This document shows positions 11,740 to 23,400 of a stretch of DNA of 64,000 bases, piece by piece; within the stretch, counting starts at the first letter, position 1, and each line of letters begins with the position of its first letter. The stretch comes from Nymphaea colorata (lineage: Eukaryota > Streptophyta > Magnoliopsida > Nymphaeales > Nymphaeaceae). The stretch covers positions 17,685,716-17,749,715 of the forward strand of contig NC_045144.1 of NCBI RefSeq assembly GCF_008831285.2, in the 5' to 3' direction. A program made the position numbers and the translations under genes. Below the pieces are notes generated by a model that saw only the letters and a list, made by a program, of their open reading frames with translations, ran no database searches and was not told where the DNA came from.

Positions 11740-14505
11740 AAACAAAGTGATGCAATTATCAACTTAAATCCACACATAACTGCAGTAGTTTTTGTCTTCT
11801 AGGTACTTGCTTAGTCTGCATAAGTTACACATCAACAATTTATAAAACCATGTTTTGGATCTTAGACATGCAGCTATCATGGTAGCTATACGAGTCATGT
11901 TAGTTTCACTTCTTTCTCCTTTCATGGCGATGTTGTATGATACCATTAAGCTGGTGGACTGATCTTACTAAGCGTTATTAGAAGCTATATTGAACTCTTG
12001 CTCGAGGAGATGCTAAAGTAAATGTTAATAGGTTAAACTACTAACCATGAAGATCCTTAAGGCTTAAATAAACTAAGAATATGTATTTGGATGTTATGAG
12101 TGCGAATTCACCCGATACGAGGTTTTCGATGTGCCTATGAGAATGACCATGCTGGTATGCTGATGGCTTACACTTTCCACTGTGTGAAGGTACCTGATGC
12201 TACTGCTTGCCGCTATCTTGTTCATGACTCCGGTTGCAAGCATGAGTTTCTTCGAGTGCTCTGTGATGGAAACCTGAACTCTGCTGATGATCTAGTCTGT
12301 TATGCCATGTCCAGTAGCTGCAGCTCCTAAGCTAGTGTTGACTATCTGCATCATGAAGAACATCTGGTGACTGGCAGATATTTATGTACCTTTTCAATTT
12401 AGGAAGGGGGAAGGCACAGCTTTCTTGGATCCAGCCGTCTGTTGCGGTCCTAACTCCTAATTAAGTCCATTCATCATGAGAACTAAGATTAGTACTTGGA
12501 TGGAGTTCTAGGTTCCAACAATCATCAGTTTACTCTACCTTCACATCACTACTCAGCCAACTACTCCATGTTGTAAATGTCTTTCTCTTGTTTATGTTTC
12601 TAACACAGTCATGTTTTTAAGGTATTGTGCCTGAGCTAATTAACTTGGGCCTGACACTCTCAAGGGTTGAACTTTATGTGCTAGAATAAATAACTGAAAA
12701 ATTAGCTTGTAGCTTTCATGTCAGTTTACGATTGTACCTTAATAAGAGATTGAAGGAAGCTTAGCTGCAAGTTTGCAGAGTAGGTAAATGCCACACGATC
12801 TCTCTTCACAGTGATGAACAGTATGGTTTGTCTGTCTTTAGACTTTTACCTGTAACCATACTTTGCTTGCATGTTATGATAGTTTTTCATTAGCAGGATT
12901 TGATTACATTGTATTGGTACTGGACATTACATGCATGACATGATATTATTGGCATAATATTATGAAAATATTTATTTCTTGGTGGGAGTTACGTCTCATT
13001 TCTCTATTATTGGACACTATTGAAAGGTGATTCAAATTTGTGTTGGATGTGTGATTTTATCATATTTCAGCAAGATGAATTAAGCAGAAAAAGGTGCTTA
13101 ATGGGGATAGTTTTTGACAAAGTGGGAAAACAGCCAGTCCATTTGCATACGTTTGTTGGAACCATTCTGCAATTTGATAATCTTTTTAGGAACCTTTCCT
13201 TATGGATTTTGACTCCTTGCATGATAATTCCACAGTACTGATACAGAACCTCAATGAGCAGGTTGGTTCCTATGCTATTCGAGATGTTGAAGAGTACAAA
13301 AATTTCTGCGAGAGGCCAAAGAGTCAGCGTCCTCAGGCTGAAGAAGTTATTGAGGTATGCTAGCAGATGCATCCCTTGTGGTTGCGTTTGAAGGTTTCCC
13401 TGATTTTGTTTGTTTTGATCATTTTTGTGGTTCTTGCATCCCCAATTTATTGTTGTAAAATTTGGAGAAAACACAAGGCTTTTAGCAGTGCACACTCTAT
13501 TTAAGGGAAGTACTTCAACGCCAGACATTTTTCTTTTTTATTTCTAGGACAAGCTGGGGTATAGAGCTCATTGTGCAGGCCTCTTCACTGGGGTGACCTG
13601 ATGAAGGTTACAAGTCTGGAACTAAAAAGTATGCGAAGAACATGAACCTAAAAATCTGGAGAGGATGTTGTCCTGTTAATTGTCTTTTAATTGGCCATGA
13701 ATCAGTTCAGAAGGTAGTCAATATGGTACATAAATAAGTAGAAACGCATTGTCTTCCCTCTGATGTGTGGTTTAAGCATGCACATTCAATTAATTGACTC
13801 ATTTTGGTTTATATGTGTTCATGCTGAATGCAATATCCCAGTTTCTTCATGTTAATGCTCTCTTATCCAGTCGGTTTCCCATGATCTTCACTTGCTTCAG
13901 CTGTATTATTGCTGTTCTACAATCTGATCTACTGAAATCTTTGTAGGATGTTGCAGAGCACTTAAATACTATATATCTTTCACGTTGTCAACGTGGTAAA
14001 CGCTGCTTATATGAAGGGTCTACTCCACCTGGTGGTTTTCCTAATTCATGGGTATGTTCATTTATTGATCCCTGTTAATAACCTCCATTAATCTTCGGTC
14101 AGACTAGCTTAGTGAGAACTGTTTATGTCTAATAGTTTGGTCTGCTCATGCATGGTTTTAATGAAATATCCAAAGCAGAATGGAGCTTCATACTGCACAT
14201 CTGAACTTGCTATCCTTAGAAATGGCGAGGTACATACTTGGGACAGAGGATATAATGATGATGGCACCCAGGTACGTTCATGTATTCTACGATTTCACCC
14301 ACCTCTCCACAGCCCAATACAACAATGACCTAACCCGTTGAACATTTGATGACTTGAACAGGTTTGGGGTGGAAAAGCTGGGCCGTATGAGTTTAAACCA
14401 ACACACAGTTCCTCTGTCAATGACATGTACTCTCCTTTAAATTTTGCCCCCGTTGTGTCCTTGGAAAAGAAGATAGATGATTCTTTTGCCATGCGAGGTT
14501 TATAA
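7589..14505 (+). CDS. CRL: CRUMPLED LEAF (CRL), CpcT/CpeT-like plastid envelope protein
   Basis: Nine exons: 7589-7744, 7843-7892, 9090-9150, 9258-9293, 11354-11404, 13262-13354, 13947-14051, 14179-14271, 14362-14505. They encode 262 residues, close to the roughly 260 of Arabidopsis CRL. CRL belongs to the CpcT/CpeT chromophore-lyase fold family and sits in the plastid outer envelope; mutants have defects in plastid division, cell division and leaf shape. A single hydrophobic segment (residues about 13-31, GIVLKALALIGGAILLRKL) is the anchor. The lyase-like domain follows, with CRDPTNYFNLR, MLTCPAAVTLDGSKVLYFEQ, AFWRTPEKPFRQ, RFYMVKPC, SYAIRDVEEYKNFC, RCLYEGSTPPGGFPNSW and EVHTWDRGYNDDGTQVWGG. 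All junctions keep frame. Intron 4 starts with GC instead of GT and contains a hAT-like insertion. The rubredoxin gene lies downstream on the other strand. Confidence 0.93.
9408..9545. repeat. Segment in CRL intron 4 duplicated at 6.1 kb
   Basis: The intronic partner of 6121-6275, in the same orientation, with scattered substitutions and short indels. It lies 115 bp after the GC donor of intron 4. Confidence 0.7.
9752..10372. mobile_element. Non-autonomous hAT-like element in CRL intron 4
   Basis: This 621-bp insertion is bounded by a perfect 8-bp direct repeat AACTCAAT (9744-9751 and 10373-10380), the target-duplication length typical of hAT transposons. Its ends form a short imperfect inverted repeat: CTAAGTCA at the left and CTATGTCA when the right end is read on the other strand. 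GC-rich arms with repeated CGGGTGCGG / GCACCCG motifs enclose an AT-rich core with a TG-then-TA microsatellite (about 10230-10265). It has no transposase frame. The subterminal GC motifs can pair with each other. Confidence 0.7.
11709..11738. repeat. (AT)n(AC)n microsatellite in CRL intron 5
   Basis: An alternating AT run followed by a short AC run. Confidence 0.9.
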
Positions 14506-14660
14506 TTGTTATGATAGTAGCGCCCATGATGTAAATTTTGATATGCACTCTCTCTCATTCTCTCTCCCTCTCTCTCACACATGCACACATGTACATATAT
14601 TATAAGAATGTGCTCCTTAAAAGAAAAAGAAAAAAAAACCTTGAATCAAATCTGAACTCT

Positions 14661-15140
14661 ACCCCTTGCAACCCTAAAACCACCATGACCAGTTATCTTC
14701 ATTTCGATGGACCCAAAAAGAAAATTTAAAGCTGTTAGGCACGTCGATGAAGGCAGCATCAGCATCACGAGAATGAACGGTCAGAAAAAGTTGCTGTTAG
14801 TTGGTACTGAGGGTAGCCATCTTGCAGATGGAAATAATAATGGATATAACACATTTTCGAATGGAAGTCAGGCAGCCATGTGAGCTATTTCTGAAAAAGT
14901 GAGTTTCTTGGTGTAAAAGTTTGAAAGTTCAGGAGCTAAACATAAGGTTACACTAGTTAGGTGGCTGCATGTAGGGATGTAAACGTTTGGGTTTTTAGCT
15001 ATACTGAATTTCGGACTCATGTCGAACATCTCTATAGATTATTCGCCATCTGAACCGTTTCAGTTTTTACATAAACGTAAATTTTCCGCAAAAAAATTTC
15101 AAAGATGAACAAAAGAATATGTTGGTACAATTTCAACCAG
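14661..15140 (+). repeat. Segmental duplication, copy 1
   Basis: About 480 bp match 16421-16978 in direct orientation, from CTTGCAACCCTAA to ACAATTTCAACCAG. Shared blocks include AATGAACGGTCAGAAAA, GAGGGTAGCCATCTTGCAG, GCTATTTCTGAAAAAGTGAG and AACAAAAGAATATGTTG. Copy 1 contains a 58-codon ATG frame at 14707-14883 with no family I recognise. Confidence 0.8.
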
Positions 15141-16420
15141 CTAAACAAAGCATCATAAATCATTGCTAAAAGCACTACAAACTGTCATTAAGTCTTATAT
15201 TGTTAGTGACAGATTTTTAAACATTTGGCATCAGCCAACAAATAACAAATTTGAATCCTTATATGTATATATTTGAGCACTAGATGCCGCAGATTTGAAA
15301 ATGAAAGTGGTGAGAGACTTGGTTGGTTGGAAGAAACAAAAGCTATTTTCTTTTCCCTTAATTTTTGAAAAGATTTAGAGTGATACATGGTTGACTTCTG
15401 ATCAAGAAATCCAATATTCTCACAAACTTGTACCCTTGGAGTATTGACGCAGCTAGTGAGGTAAAGACTTATACTCTTAGAAAAAATACTGTATCTTTTT
15501 TTTGCTTTTAACTAGTACTGATACTTCCGGTCAAATGAGTTTCTTTCTGAAAAGTGCTGATATGTTCTTATACACCATTCTTTTATTTGTCATTTTAAAG
15601 GCCATTCTTAGATGAATATGTATTGTAAAATGTTTTTAAATGTGGAAGAAGCAGTGTCAAAAGGCATCATTTTTTTGTGGTTTTGTCAATTTCAGCCTGT
15701 ATGGCTCCATAGACTCTATACACATTACACAAGTATGTTTTGTTTGCTACTTCCCCTACTTTTATATATTAAAATTTTAGTTCAGAACTCATGGTTTTCA
15801 CCATACGGGCATGGACCTGGCTAAGCTCGGCCATGGGAGCGCACATCTCAAGGAAACAGATGCTTTCCCCCCAAACCCGCAAAAAATTCAAATACAAAAA
15901 TTACATGTGATTTTTAAAAAATTTTCATTTAGTTTATATATTTTTGAAAAAATAATTTTTTGGTTCTTGTTAAAATTTTGAAACTATAGTTTAATTCCCT
16001 AATGCAAATTTTTTTATTTTCACCCCTGACCGCTAGTCTACCCAACTCCCGAAGCAGTCATTTTTCCCTGCTAGTAATTCCACTTTTTTTTTTTTTTGGT
16101 AGTGAAGTTCCATTAAGGCCTTCTCTGCTACAATCGAGTTTCAGATGTATTAAGTTAAAAACCATGGTTGTTGGACACACCCATGACTCAACTTTTGGGT
16201 CTTGCCAATTAAGTGGTCTGGTCCATTTGGTAGGTTTTTATCATACGGGAAAAAAAAAAAAAGAAAATCTAATGGCACAATTATTTAAAAAATATATATA
16301 TTTGAACTGTTACCTTTCCTTTTATTAAAAAGGAAAAAAATACACACAGGCGAAATAATGGAAGGATGGGAATTGGTTTTGAAACACAAAAAATTGACAA
16401 AATCCTTAGACCATATCTCA

Positions 16421-16978
16421 ACCACTTGCAATCCTAAGAATCACCATAACCAGTCATCTTCATTTCGAGGGACCCCCGTTGGACTCGTAGACGAGTGGCG
16501 GCATCAGCAACACGAAAATGAACGGTCAGAAAAGGTTGCCGTTGGTTGGTTCTGAGGGTAGCCATCTTGCAGATGGAAAAAGCATACTGCACTACTTCCT
16601 CTGCAATTTTGGTCTAGAACTGATCCTCACTAGAGAACAAGTGCAACTTTACAATGAAAATAATAGATATGTCACACTCTCGAGAGGAAGTCAGGCAGCC
16701 ATCTGAGCTATTTCTGAAAAAGTGAGGCTTTTGGCTTAAATGTTTGAAAGTTCAGAAGCTAAACATAAAGTTACCGTAGTTACCTGGCTGCTTGTAGGGA
16801 TGTAAACATGTAGAATATGGTTCTGAGAATTTGGCTTTTTAGCTACACTGAATTTTAGTCTCATGTCTAATACATCAGATTATTCTCGATCTGAACCGTT
16901 TCATCCTTACACAAGTCAACTTTCCTCGGAGATTTTCAAAGATAAACAAAAGAATATGTTGTGACAATTTCAACCAGT
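16421..16978 (+). repeat. Segmental duplication, copy 2
   Basis: Partner of 14661-15140. It carries about 78 extra bases after the shared CATCTTGCAGATGG block. An open frame at 16518-16706 aligns with the copy 1 frame (MNGQK, EGSHLADG, GSQAA then stop) on both sides of this indel, but a stop lies just upstream of the ATG. Confidence 0.8.
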
Positions 16979-17033
16979 TATAGGAACATAAAAATGGAAG
17001 ATACATAAGGGACTCATACATTGTCCACCATCA

Positions 17034-18455
17034 CTAATAGGCATTGTTCAGATAAAAGTAGAGACCAGCCAGAGCTGCAACTCCTACTACAATTGCAATC
17101 GGCAGTGCATTCCTGCAGTGTGAGATGCCTAAGAAATTAGTGATTGCTAGAAGCTTCAAGCCTATCTTGTAAACAATTGAATTCCAAGAGTTCAAGAACA
17201 AGTAGAAAGTCCTCCCCAGTACCAAAGTGCAATGTTCAGAATTCATAGACAAGAAAGCAAGCATACCCAATTGTTTCATCTCTCTTCATCTGTGCCTTTC
17301 GAGCTTTACGAACATCAGTGTCGTTGGCATCCTTTTTTACTGCAGGCTGGTAAGACTTAAACCTTCTCTTTGGTGCACCACAAACTGAAACACAAAGTAA
17401 GAATTCAAGATATTGTTGATGGTGATGCCATGAACGAATGGATGCCTCAATTACGTATCAACTGGTTTGTTTGACTGTGAACTCTTCTGTAACCAAACAT
17501 TGAAATCTAAACTATTTAAAAAGGAATTGATGGTCCGTTTGGATGAACCTGCTTAGCCAGACAAATAGATTAGGCTGGGACTTGGCACTGAGAATCACGA
17601 ATGACAACTGAATCTTTTTTTCCTTTTTTTGCATAATAGAGCAACCACTCTTGAAGACCACCGGTTTAACCTGCCAGGATTAAGCTCGTGGTCAGGCTGT
17701 CTTCTGGCCAGGGTCTTCTTCAGTTGTGCTCATCCATTCAGTTAAAATTCACCCTTCTCTAGACAAGTACATGCACCCACAGAGAAAATTTCTGTTGTAA
17801 TATTTGCCTTGAATCCAGATCTGGAGTTCTCTTAAAGAAACTACCGCACAATTAGGGGCTAGGTTGGACGCATCCACTTTAGTAGATGAAGGGGATTAAC
17901 TGATATTGTATTGTGGAGTACAACTGAAGTGCAGACTCTCTCCAAGTTTTCAGGAGGCTGTTCCAAAACGGCCCTGATTGCGTTATCCGAAAGGAAAATC
18001 TAGTGCCCATTGACTTCAGATGCATATTGAGGAGAATTTGCAACATTACCTGGGCAGAAGTAGTTATCAGGAAGTTTCTCAAATGGTGTCCTGTCATTGT
18101 AAATGTACCTGCAACCACGAGCCAAATGAGTTCCAAGTCTCCCAACTCATGCGAAAAAAGGTAAAGGGATCGTATTCTTTACAATTGGAGATAAAGAGGT
18201 GGGATGAGGATTGTACCCACAATCTCTGCAGATGTATGCTTGTTTGGATGCTACCCTCATAGTGAATCTTGGTGGTGAGGATGCCAGCTGTGGGGATGCA
18301 GTAGCAACAAAGAGTTGAAGCGATGTGGCTCCATTGAAGAAGGCAGACTTGAGAGCGAATCGGTCATGGTGGAGCCTGAGGCCGGGCTGGGTAAGGCCCA
18401 ATAGTCTAACAGCTGAGGAAGAATGGCAGGGAGTCACAGTAGTCTGCACAGCCAT
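17034..18455 (-). CDS. Rubredoxin-like thylakoid membrane protein
   Basis: Four exons on the minus strand: 18217-18455, 18050-18108, 17267-17384, 17034-17112, giving 164 residues. Residues 1 to about 67 are Ser/Arg-rich and poor in acidic residues, like a plastid transit peptide. A rubredoxin module follows, with iron ligands C76/C79 (AYICRDCGYIYND) and C98/C101 (YFCPVCGAPKRRF), so it should bind one Fe by four cysteines. A charged linker (VRKARKAQMKRDETIG) leads to a C-terminal membrane helix (about 141-158, ALPIAIVVGVAALAGLYFYL). The layout matches plant and cyanobacterial membrane rubredoxins, some of which are needed for photosystem II assembly. It most resembles the short Arabidopsis protein At5g51010 as I remember it, not the longer RBD1 or ENH1. 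Its start codon is 339 bp from that of the divergent CCB1. Confidence 0.9.
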
Positions 18456-18794
18456 CTCTCTCTCGCTCGCTCTCTCTCTCTCTCTCCCCTCTAGCGTTGA
18501 TCGTGTGGCCAATTCGCTTGGTCCCTGAAGATAGGAAGGGACATATGATAAAGGGAGGAAGCGCTCAGCGTGGCAAGCAAACGCCCCACACAAGCCTCTA
18601 CTTAAACCCCACTTGCTCTAAAGCCTATAAACCTCTTCTTATCCTCTCTCTCTCTCTCTCTCCCCCAAACCCCCAAATTGAAAGGCACCCATCTTCAGAA
18701 AATTTACGCCCTTGTCCACTGATATATCTCACGAATCACGATAACGCCAACAGCCACCATGGATTAGCGGCCTCGCTCTCTCTGGCTCTCTCCC
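18456..18794. promoter_or_regulatory. Bidirectional promoter between rubredoxin gene and CCB1
   Basis: The 339 bp between the two divergent start codons must hold both 5' leaders and both promoters. A CT/GA tract lies at each side: 18459-18487 adjoining the rubredoxin ATG, and about 18645-18663 in the CCB1 leader. A plus-strand TATA box (TATAAA at 18626-18631) suits CCB1; I see no equally clear TATA box for the minus strand. Both products act in the thylakoid membrane, so co-expression is plausible but inferred. Confidence 0.6.
18626..18631 (+). promoter_or_regulatory. Candidate TATA box for CCB1
   Basis: TATAAA in the context AAGCCTATAAACC, about 30 bp upstream of a CT-rich leader and about 165 bp upstream of the CCB1 ATG. 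The position is typical for a plant core promoter. Confidence 0.4.
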
Positions 18795-19440
18795 ATGGCT
18801 CTTCTTTCTCCCTCTTCTCCCCTACTTTCCTCGCAATTCACCGCAAACGCCAGAAGAAGTGCTGGTTTCTGTGCTCTTCCACTCTTATTCCGACGCCCAT
18901 TACATGGTATCAGTACCCCTTCATCTACCAGTAAGTACAGAGGGCTCTCCGTTTGTCTCGCTCTAGACCCTGCTTCTACGCATCTTTCTGCAATTCCCTG
19001 CTTCTCTCTAGCTGAAAATGGGGGATACTCCTTGGCTAGCTACTACACCTCTTTAGGCCTTTTCATTATCTCAGTTCCCGGTGTTTGGTCGCTCATCAAA
19101 CGCTCTGTCAAGTCTAAGGTTGGGATTCTCATTTTTTTCCTTGTCAATTTTTCTTTGTTTTGTGTTCTTTTTTTATTGTTTTCCTTTGGTTGAATGATTT
19201 TAGATGGTGGTTTTTGCCAGATTGTGCAGAAAACGTTTGTAAGAGATGGTACCCAGGAGAAGAGCACGGCGCCGAATCAGGTCGCCGGAGAAATACTCTC
19301 GTTCTTCACTCGCAACAACTTCACTGTCTCAGATAGAGGAGAGATAGTAACGTAACTGAATAATTTTCCTTTCTTCTTCTCCTTGCATGCCATGGTGCTT
19401 TTGCTTTTGCTTTGGAGTTTAGATTTTCTTTATAATGATT

Positions 19441-19473
<33 letters not shown>

Positions 19474-19995
19474 CGGATAAGCTCGTTATACAACTGAAGG
19501 TTTGAAGGAATGATGGTCCCGAGCAGAGGGCAGGCTGCATTGCTCACTTTCTGTACGTGCATAAGTTTGGCCAGTGTTGCTCTCGTGCTGACCATCACCG
19601 TCCCTGACGTGGGCAACGGATGGTTCTGGCTTACTGCATTGAGCCCATTGGCGTAAGTTCACTTAAAAAAACTCTGAACACCATATGACTTTCTCTTTGG
19701 TGGGGTTGATTGAGCAATTCATGAAATTAGATTGATTTCTTGGTGAAGCAGTCCGTGCATTTGAGCTTTGAATCCAAAGAAGATGACCTTTTGTTCCTGG
19801 TGATGCAGAGGGGTGTACTATTGGACACGAGCGTCTCGAAAGGAGGAGATCAAGGTGAAGATGATCCTAGCAGATGATGGGAAGCTGTCGGAGATAATCG
19901 TTCAAGGAGATGATGAACAGATTGAGAGGATGAGGAAGGAGCTCAATTTTATGGAGAAAGGAATGGTGTACGTAAAGGGTCTCTTTGAACGATGA
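18795..19995 (+). CDS. CCB1: CCB1, cofactor assembly of cytochrome b6f (haem c-i attachment)
   Basis: Four exons: 18795-19118, 19221-19351, 19500-19652, 19809-19995, encoding 264 residues (Arabidopsis CCB1 about 267). CCB1 is a thylakoid membrane protein of system IV, which with CCB2-CCB4 covalently attaches haem c-i to cytochrome b6. The N-terminus (about 1-70) is Ser/Arg-rich and divergent, as expected for a transit peptide. The conserved part begins at ENGGYSLASYYTSLGLF, with membrane segments near residues 80-97, 162-187 and 193-208. Strong family blocks are VWSLIKRSVKSKIVQKTF, VAGEILSFFTRNNF, MVPSRGQAALLTFCTCISLA, GVYYWTRASRKEEIKVKM and EKGMVYVKGLFER at the C-terminus. All introns are GT-AG with closed phase. 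Intron 2 ends in a CT microsatellite plus a short acceptor CTGAAG. Confidence 0.93.
19444..19473. repeat. (CT)n microsatellite in CCB1 intron 2
   Basis: A CT run of about 30 bases just upstream of the intron 2 acceptor, so it may serve as an extended polypyrimidine tract. Confidence 0.85.
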
Positions 19996-20493
19996 CCAAT
20001 TTGTAGAGTTTTTATTCCCTTGGTTCTTCTTCTATTTGAAGGCGCCACAGGGCCTTCCTTTTTTGGAAGAAATGTCTATAGTCATTATGGCTCTCTCTCT
20101 CTCTCTCTCGTATTCCTTTGACGACCATGACGGACCAAATATGTACTTCATGTTGATGCGTGCTTCAGCCTCAAACAGTCACCTGATACCTATGTCTATT
20201 GTCACTCTAGTCCATCAATGCAAACCGAGAACGGGCCTCCCTTCATTGGCTGCTTTATATATCTTCGAGAATTACAACATTATCATTGTAACATTTTAGA
20301 ATGACCACACCATCCAAATAAATAACAGTACAAAACGAATAAAATGAATATACAACACCTTGAAACATGTTGGTATTGACAAATTCGAAAGAGAATATTT
20401 CGGCTATTAATGTGGCGACTGTTCGAGCTCATTTTACATAGAAATAAGGTTTGCCTTGTGCTCTTTGGTGCATCATGAGCTAAGAGAAGTTGG
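19996..20493. other. Convergent 3' region of CCB1 and FKBP19
   Basis: Both genes end into this 498-bp gap. A plus-strand AATAAA at 20317-20322 is a candidate poly-A signal for CCB1. A short CT run lies at about 20094-20109. I see nothing else here. Confidence 0.5.
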
Positions 20494-23400
20494 TTAGCTT
20501 GGTACTATTTTGATGAGCTCTATGTCGAACAACAAAGTCTTGTCAATGAGGCCTTGATTCCTAAGCACAAAGTCCAGCGCTCGTTGTCCCTGCAAGGCAA
20601 AGGTTTTTTATATGAGAGATTCAAACAGATTGGCTAACCATACCACTCTACATTCTCAAAACAGATGTCATTTAGAATTTCTCTTCAGAAAATCATTCCA
20701 TTTTACAATAGTATTTCAAAAAATATCCCTAAGCATACACCAGAAATTAATGATCAGGATGATATTAAAATGTGCTATCTCGTCGTTTGATTAGGAACTG
20801 AAAATTAGTGAATTTCTTATAGTAGATTTCATGAAATTCAACATCACAATGAAATTTGTGAACGTGGCCAACAAAAAAATGCTACCTACTGATAATCAAC
20901 ATATAGCATGGTCCTTTCAACGATTTTGCACAAGGATCAGATAAAGCTAAGTTATTTTTTCACTTACAGAGAAAGTCGTCGGCCTTGGGCCTTTCTTATT
21001 AAAATCATTGTCTGGATATCCCAGGTTTGGTGGGACTACAATCCTGTCGCAGAACAAGTCAGAAGAACAACAAGTAATGTAGTCAAATGACCAATGGAAA
21101 AGAAAGAAAGGTTAATTGCAGAAAATTCAGCAGTTAGTGATGCTCTACGTGCTATTCAGACTACTCTGATAACCACCAAAAGAGGGCTGGCGATTCGTGT
21201 TTATAGATGCATCTGATGCTGGAGGAAAATAAATTAACATTCGGATATTCATTATATTGCTGGATAAGTTCGCCAGCACTTTCCATGAAATGTAGTGAAA
21301 ATCTTGAAAAGGTGCTCATGGTCTATGTAACATTTAGCAGAGCAACGAGCCCAGAAACCAGACGTAGACATGCCCAAAAGTCTGCCAACAAAAACTAACC
21401 AATCTACTTCAGATAAACAAAGATGGAGCTAGCATTTTTTCCGGAGACAAGTTAATCCTGTAATTTACACAGTAAAATGGCTACCTTCGCACACCGCCTG
21501 GTGACATACCCACAATAGCCTCCTCAAAAGCTGGTATTACCTGAAACTCGAAATCATGGTAACACTAAGCATAGAGTATTCTTGTCAAAATTGGAAATGA
21601 AGGACCCTTGACTAAGATAGAGATCTACAACCCATTGAAACCCAGCTATGTTATTTGATGATGTGAGGCCTCAAAAAGATTGATAATGTAAAGAAACCGT
21701 CAAGCTTTGGTCTGCAGGTTATCTTTGCCTCCCAAACTGAGTTATCTGACTCCCAAACCGAGTTATCTGACAGCTCATATTAATTTATTAAATGTTACGT
21801 GCATGAATATTCATGTCTATTCCTATTGAATGGATGCATGTAACTAACAAGATCGCTTTTAATCATAAATATTTATTGCAGGCTACATGTTGCCAGTGTG
21901 TGCATGCAAATCAAGAACAGGGGAGACCTTCACTGTGTTTAAAACATAGTAATAAGATAGAAAGCAAGAGAGGGACGTAAGTCCATTGTTTGGATAACAC
22001 TATAGCTCTAGCTAATGCAGTAGATAGGAAAATCTGCAACACTCAAATTTAGATATGTCACACTGATGAAAATTTAGGATGTATCTGGGACCTCCATCCA
22101 GAATCACAATGTCTAAGGGCCAACCAACCAAAGCCAGACCCACAAACCTGCTGAGATCCAACCGTAAATTTGAAAAAATCTTTGTCGTCGCCCTGCAGAA
22201 TTATGAAACAACTACAGTGAACTTCCAAACGTCAACACAAACTTCTAATATAAAACCAAAGACAAAAGATGCTACTGAAAGAAAAGATGAGTTGGTTCAG
22301 ACTGCTGTTAAATGCAGTCAATTGGCGAATGAGTACCACCAAGCTGCCATTAGAACATGAACAATCATATATGCCAACTTAGACATGGTTTAGGAGAGAA
22401 AAGGTATTTGGTCTGACTTGGATCCTCGCTCGGCTACTTAACCCAGACCCAATTATCACGTGTATGGGTGGACTAGGTCAACCCTGACGTGGAGAGGATC
22501 CAATCTGGAACAGATATCATATCGCATAATGCATACCGCTTGCTAAGAAATAAAATTACCGTCGAGGGCATATACAACTTGAAATGAAGTAAGCGTCACA
22601 CAGATATTCAGAGCCATAAAACAACACTTTGATCGACATCAAGTTTACCTCAAAGGAACCACCCTTTGTTTTATTACGAGCTTCAAAAATACGCCCATAG
22701 TACCCTATTGTATAGCCATCCCAGTCTACCTGTAAATGTTAAAGATTTATAAGATGCCAATGGTTGTTTCTAATGAACGATACAGGTAAAGAATCTGTTT
22801 ACAGTTCAACTGCTTAGAAAAGGTGAAGGGACAACAATCGACTATGTCATCGACATTGCACAGCAGAACAATTTCCAACTTGCAGAAGTACACTTTAAGA
22901 AAACACTGCATGATTAGGCCCTAACTAGCAATAGTGGGACTCAATATCAATAGTGAAAAAAATAATCCTCATAGATGTTATGCCATTTTTAGTAATTGAG
23001 ATATTAAAATATGACAAGGGATTTTATAACCTTGTTGCCCATTAGAGGATCTGCCAACATAGTACAGCATATAATATATATATATAACGCCGATTATACA
23101 AGTATAAAGGTCAAGCGACTCAACTGATGAATATGGTCCTTACCACAACTGTCTCGCCTACGTTCGGTGTAGGCCCACTCCCTAGTCGTAAGTCCTGCAG
23201 ACCTTTTAAATTTATATCACAATCAATATGCTAGTAAAAAGGATGGTAGTGGAACTATAAGACAGGAACCAATTCTCAAGGTACTAATAACGAATATATA
23301 TTCAAACATATTAATAGGTGACCTTGTACTGAAGGCCCGAGCTTGTTTCCGTGTAATCTGGGTACCGCATTTTCGTTTTCCCATAATCCTTCCCTCGAAG

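Larger units (their letters stand above)
14506..17033. other. Intergenic region between CRL and the rubredoxin gene
   Basis: This 2.5-kb gap separates the convergent 3' ends of CRL (+) and the rubredoxin gene (-). It holds two copies of a segmental duplication, listed separately, and AT-rich sequence between them (about 15140-16420) in which I recognise no gene. Confidence 0.6.

Noticed and set aside
12100-12330. Open frame of 76 codons inside CRL intron 5 (HPIRGFRCAYENDHAG...)
   Set aside because: It has no good start codon and I recognise no family. It could be a captured gene piece, but CRL splicing clearly skips it.
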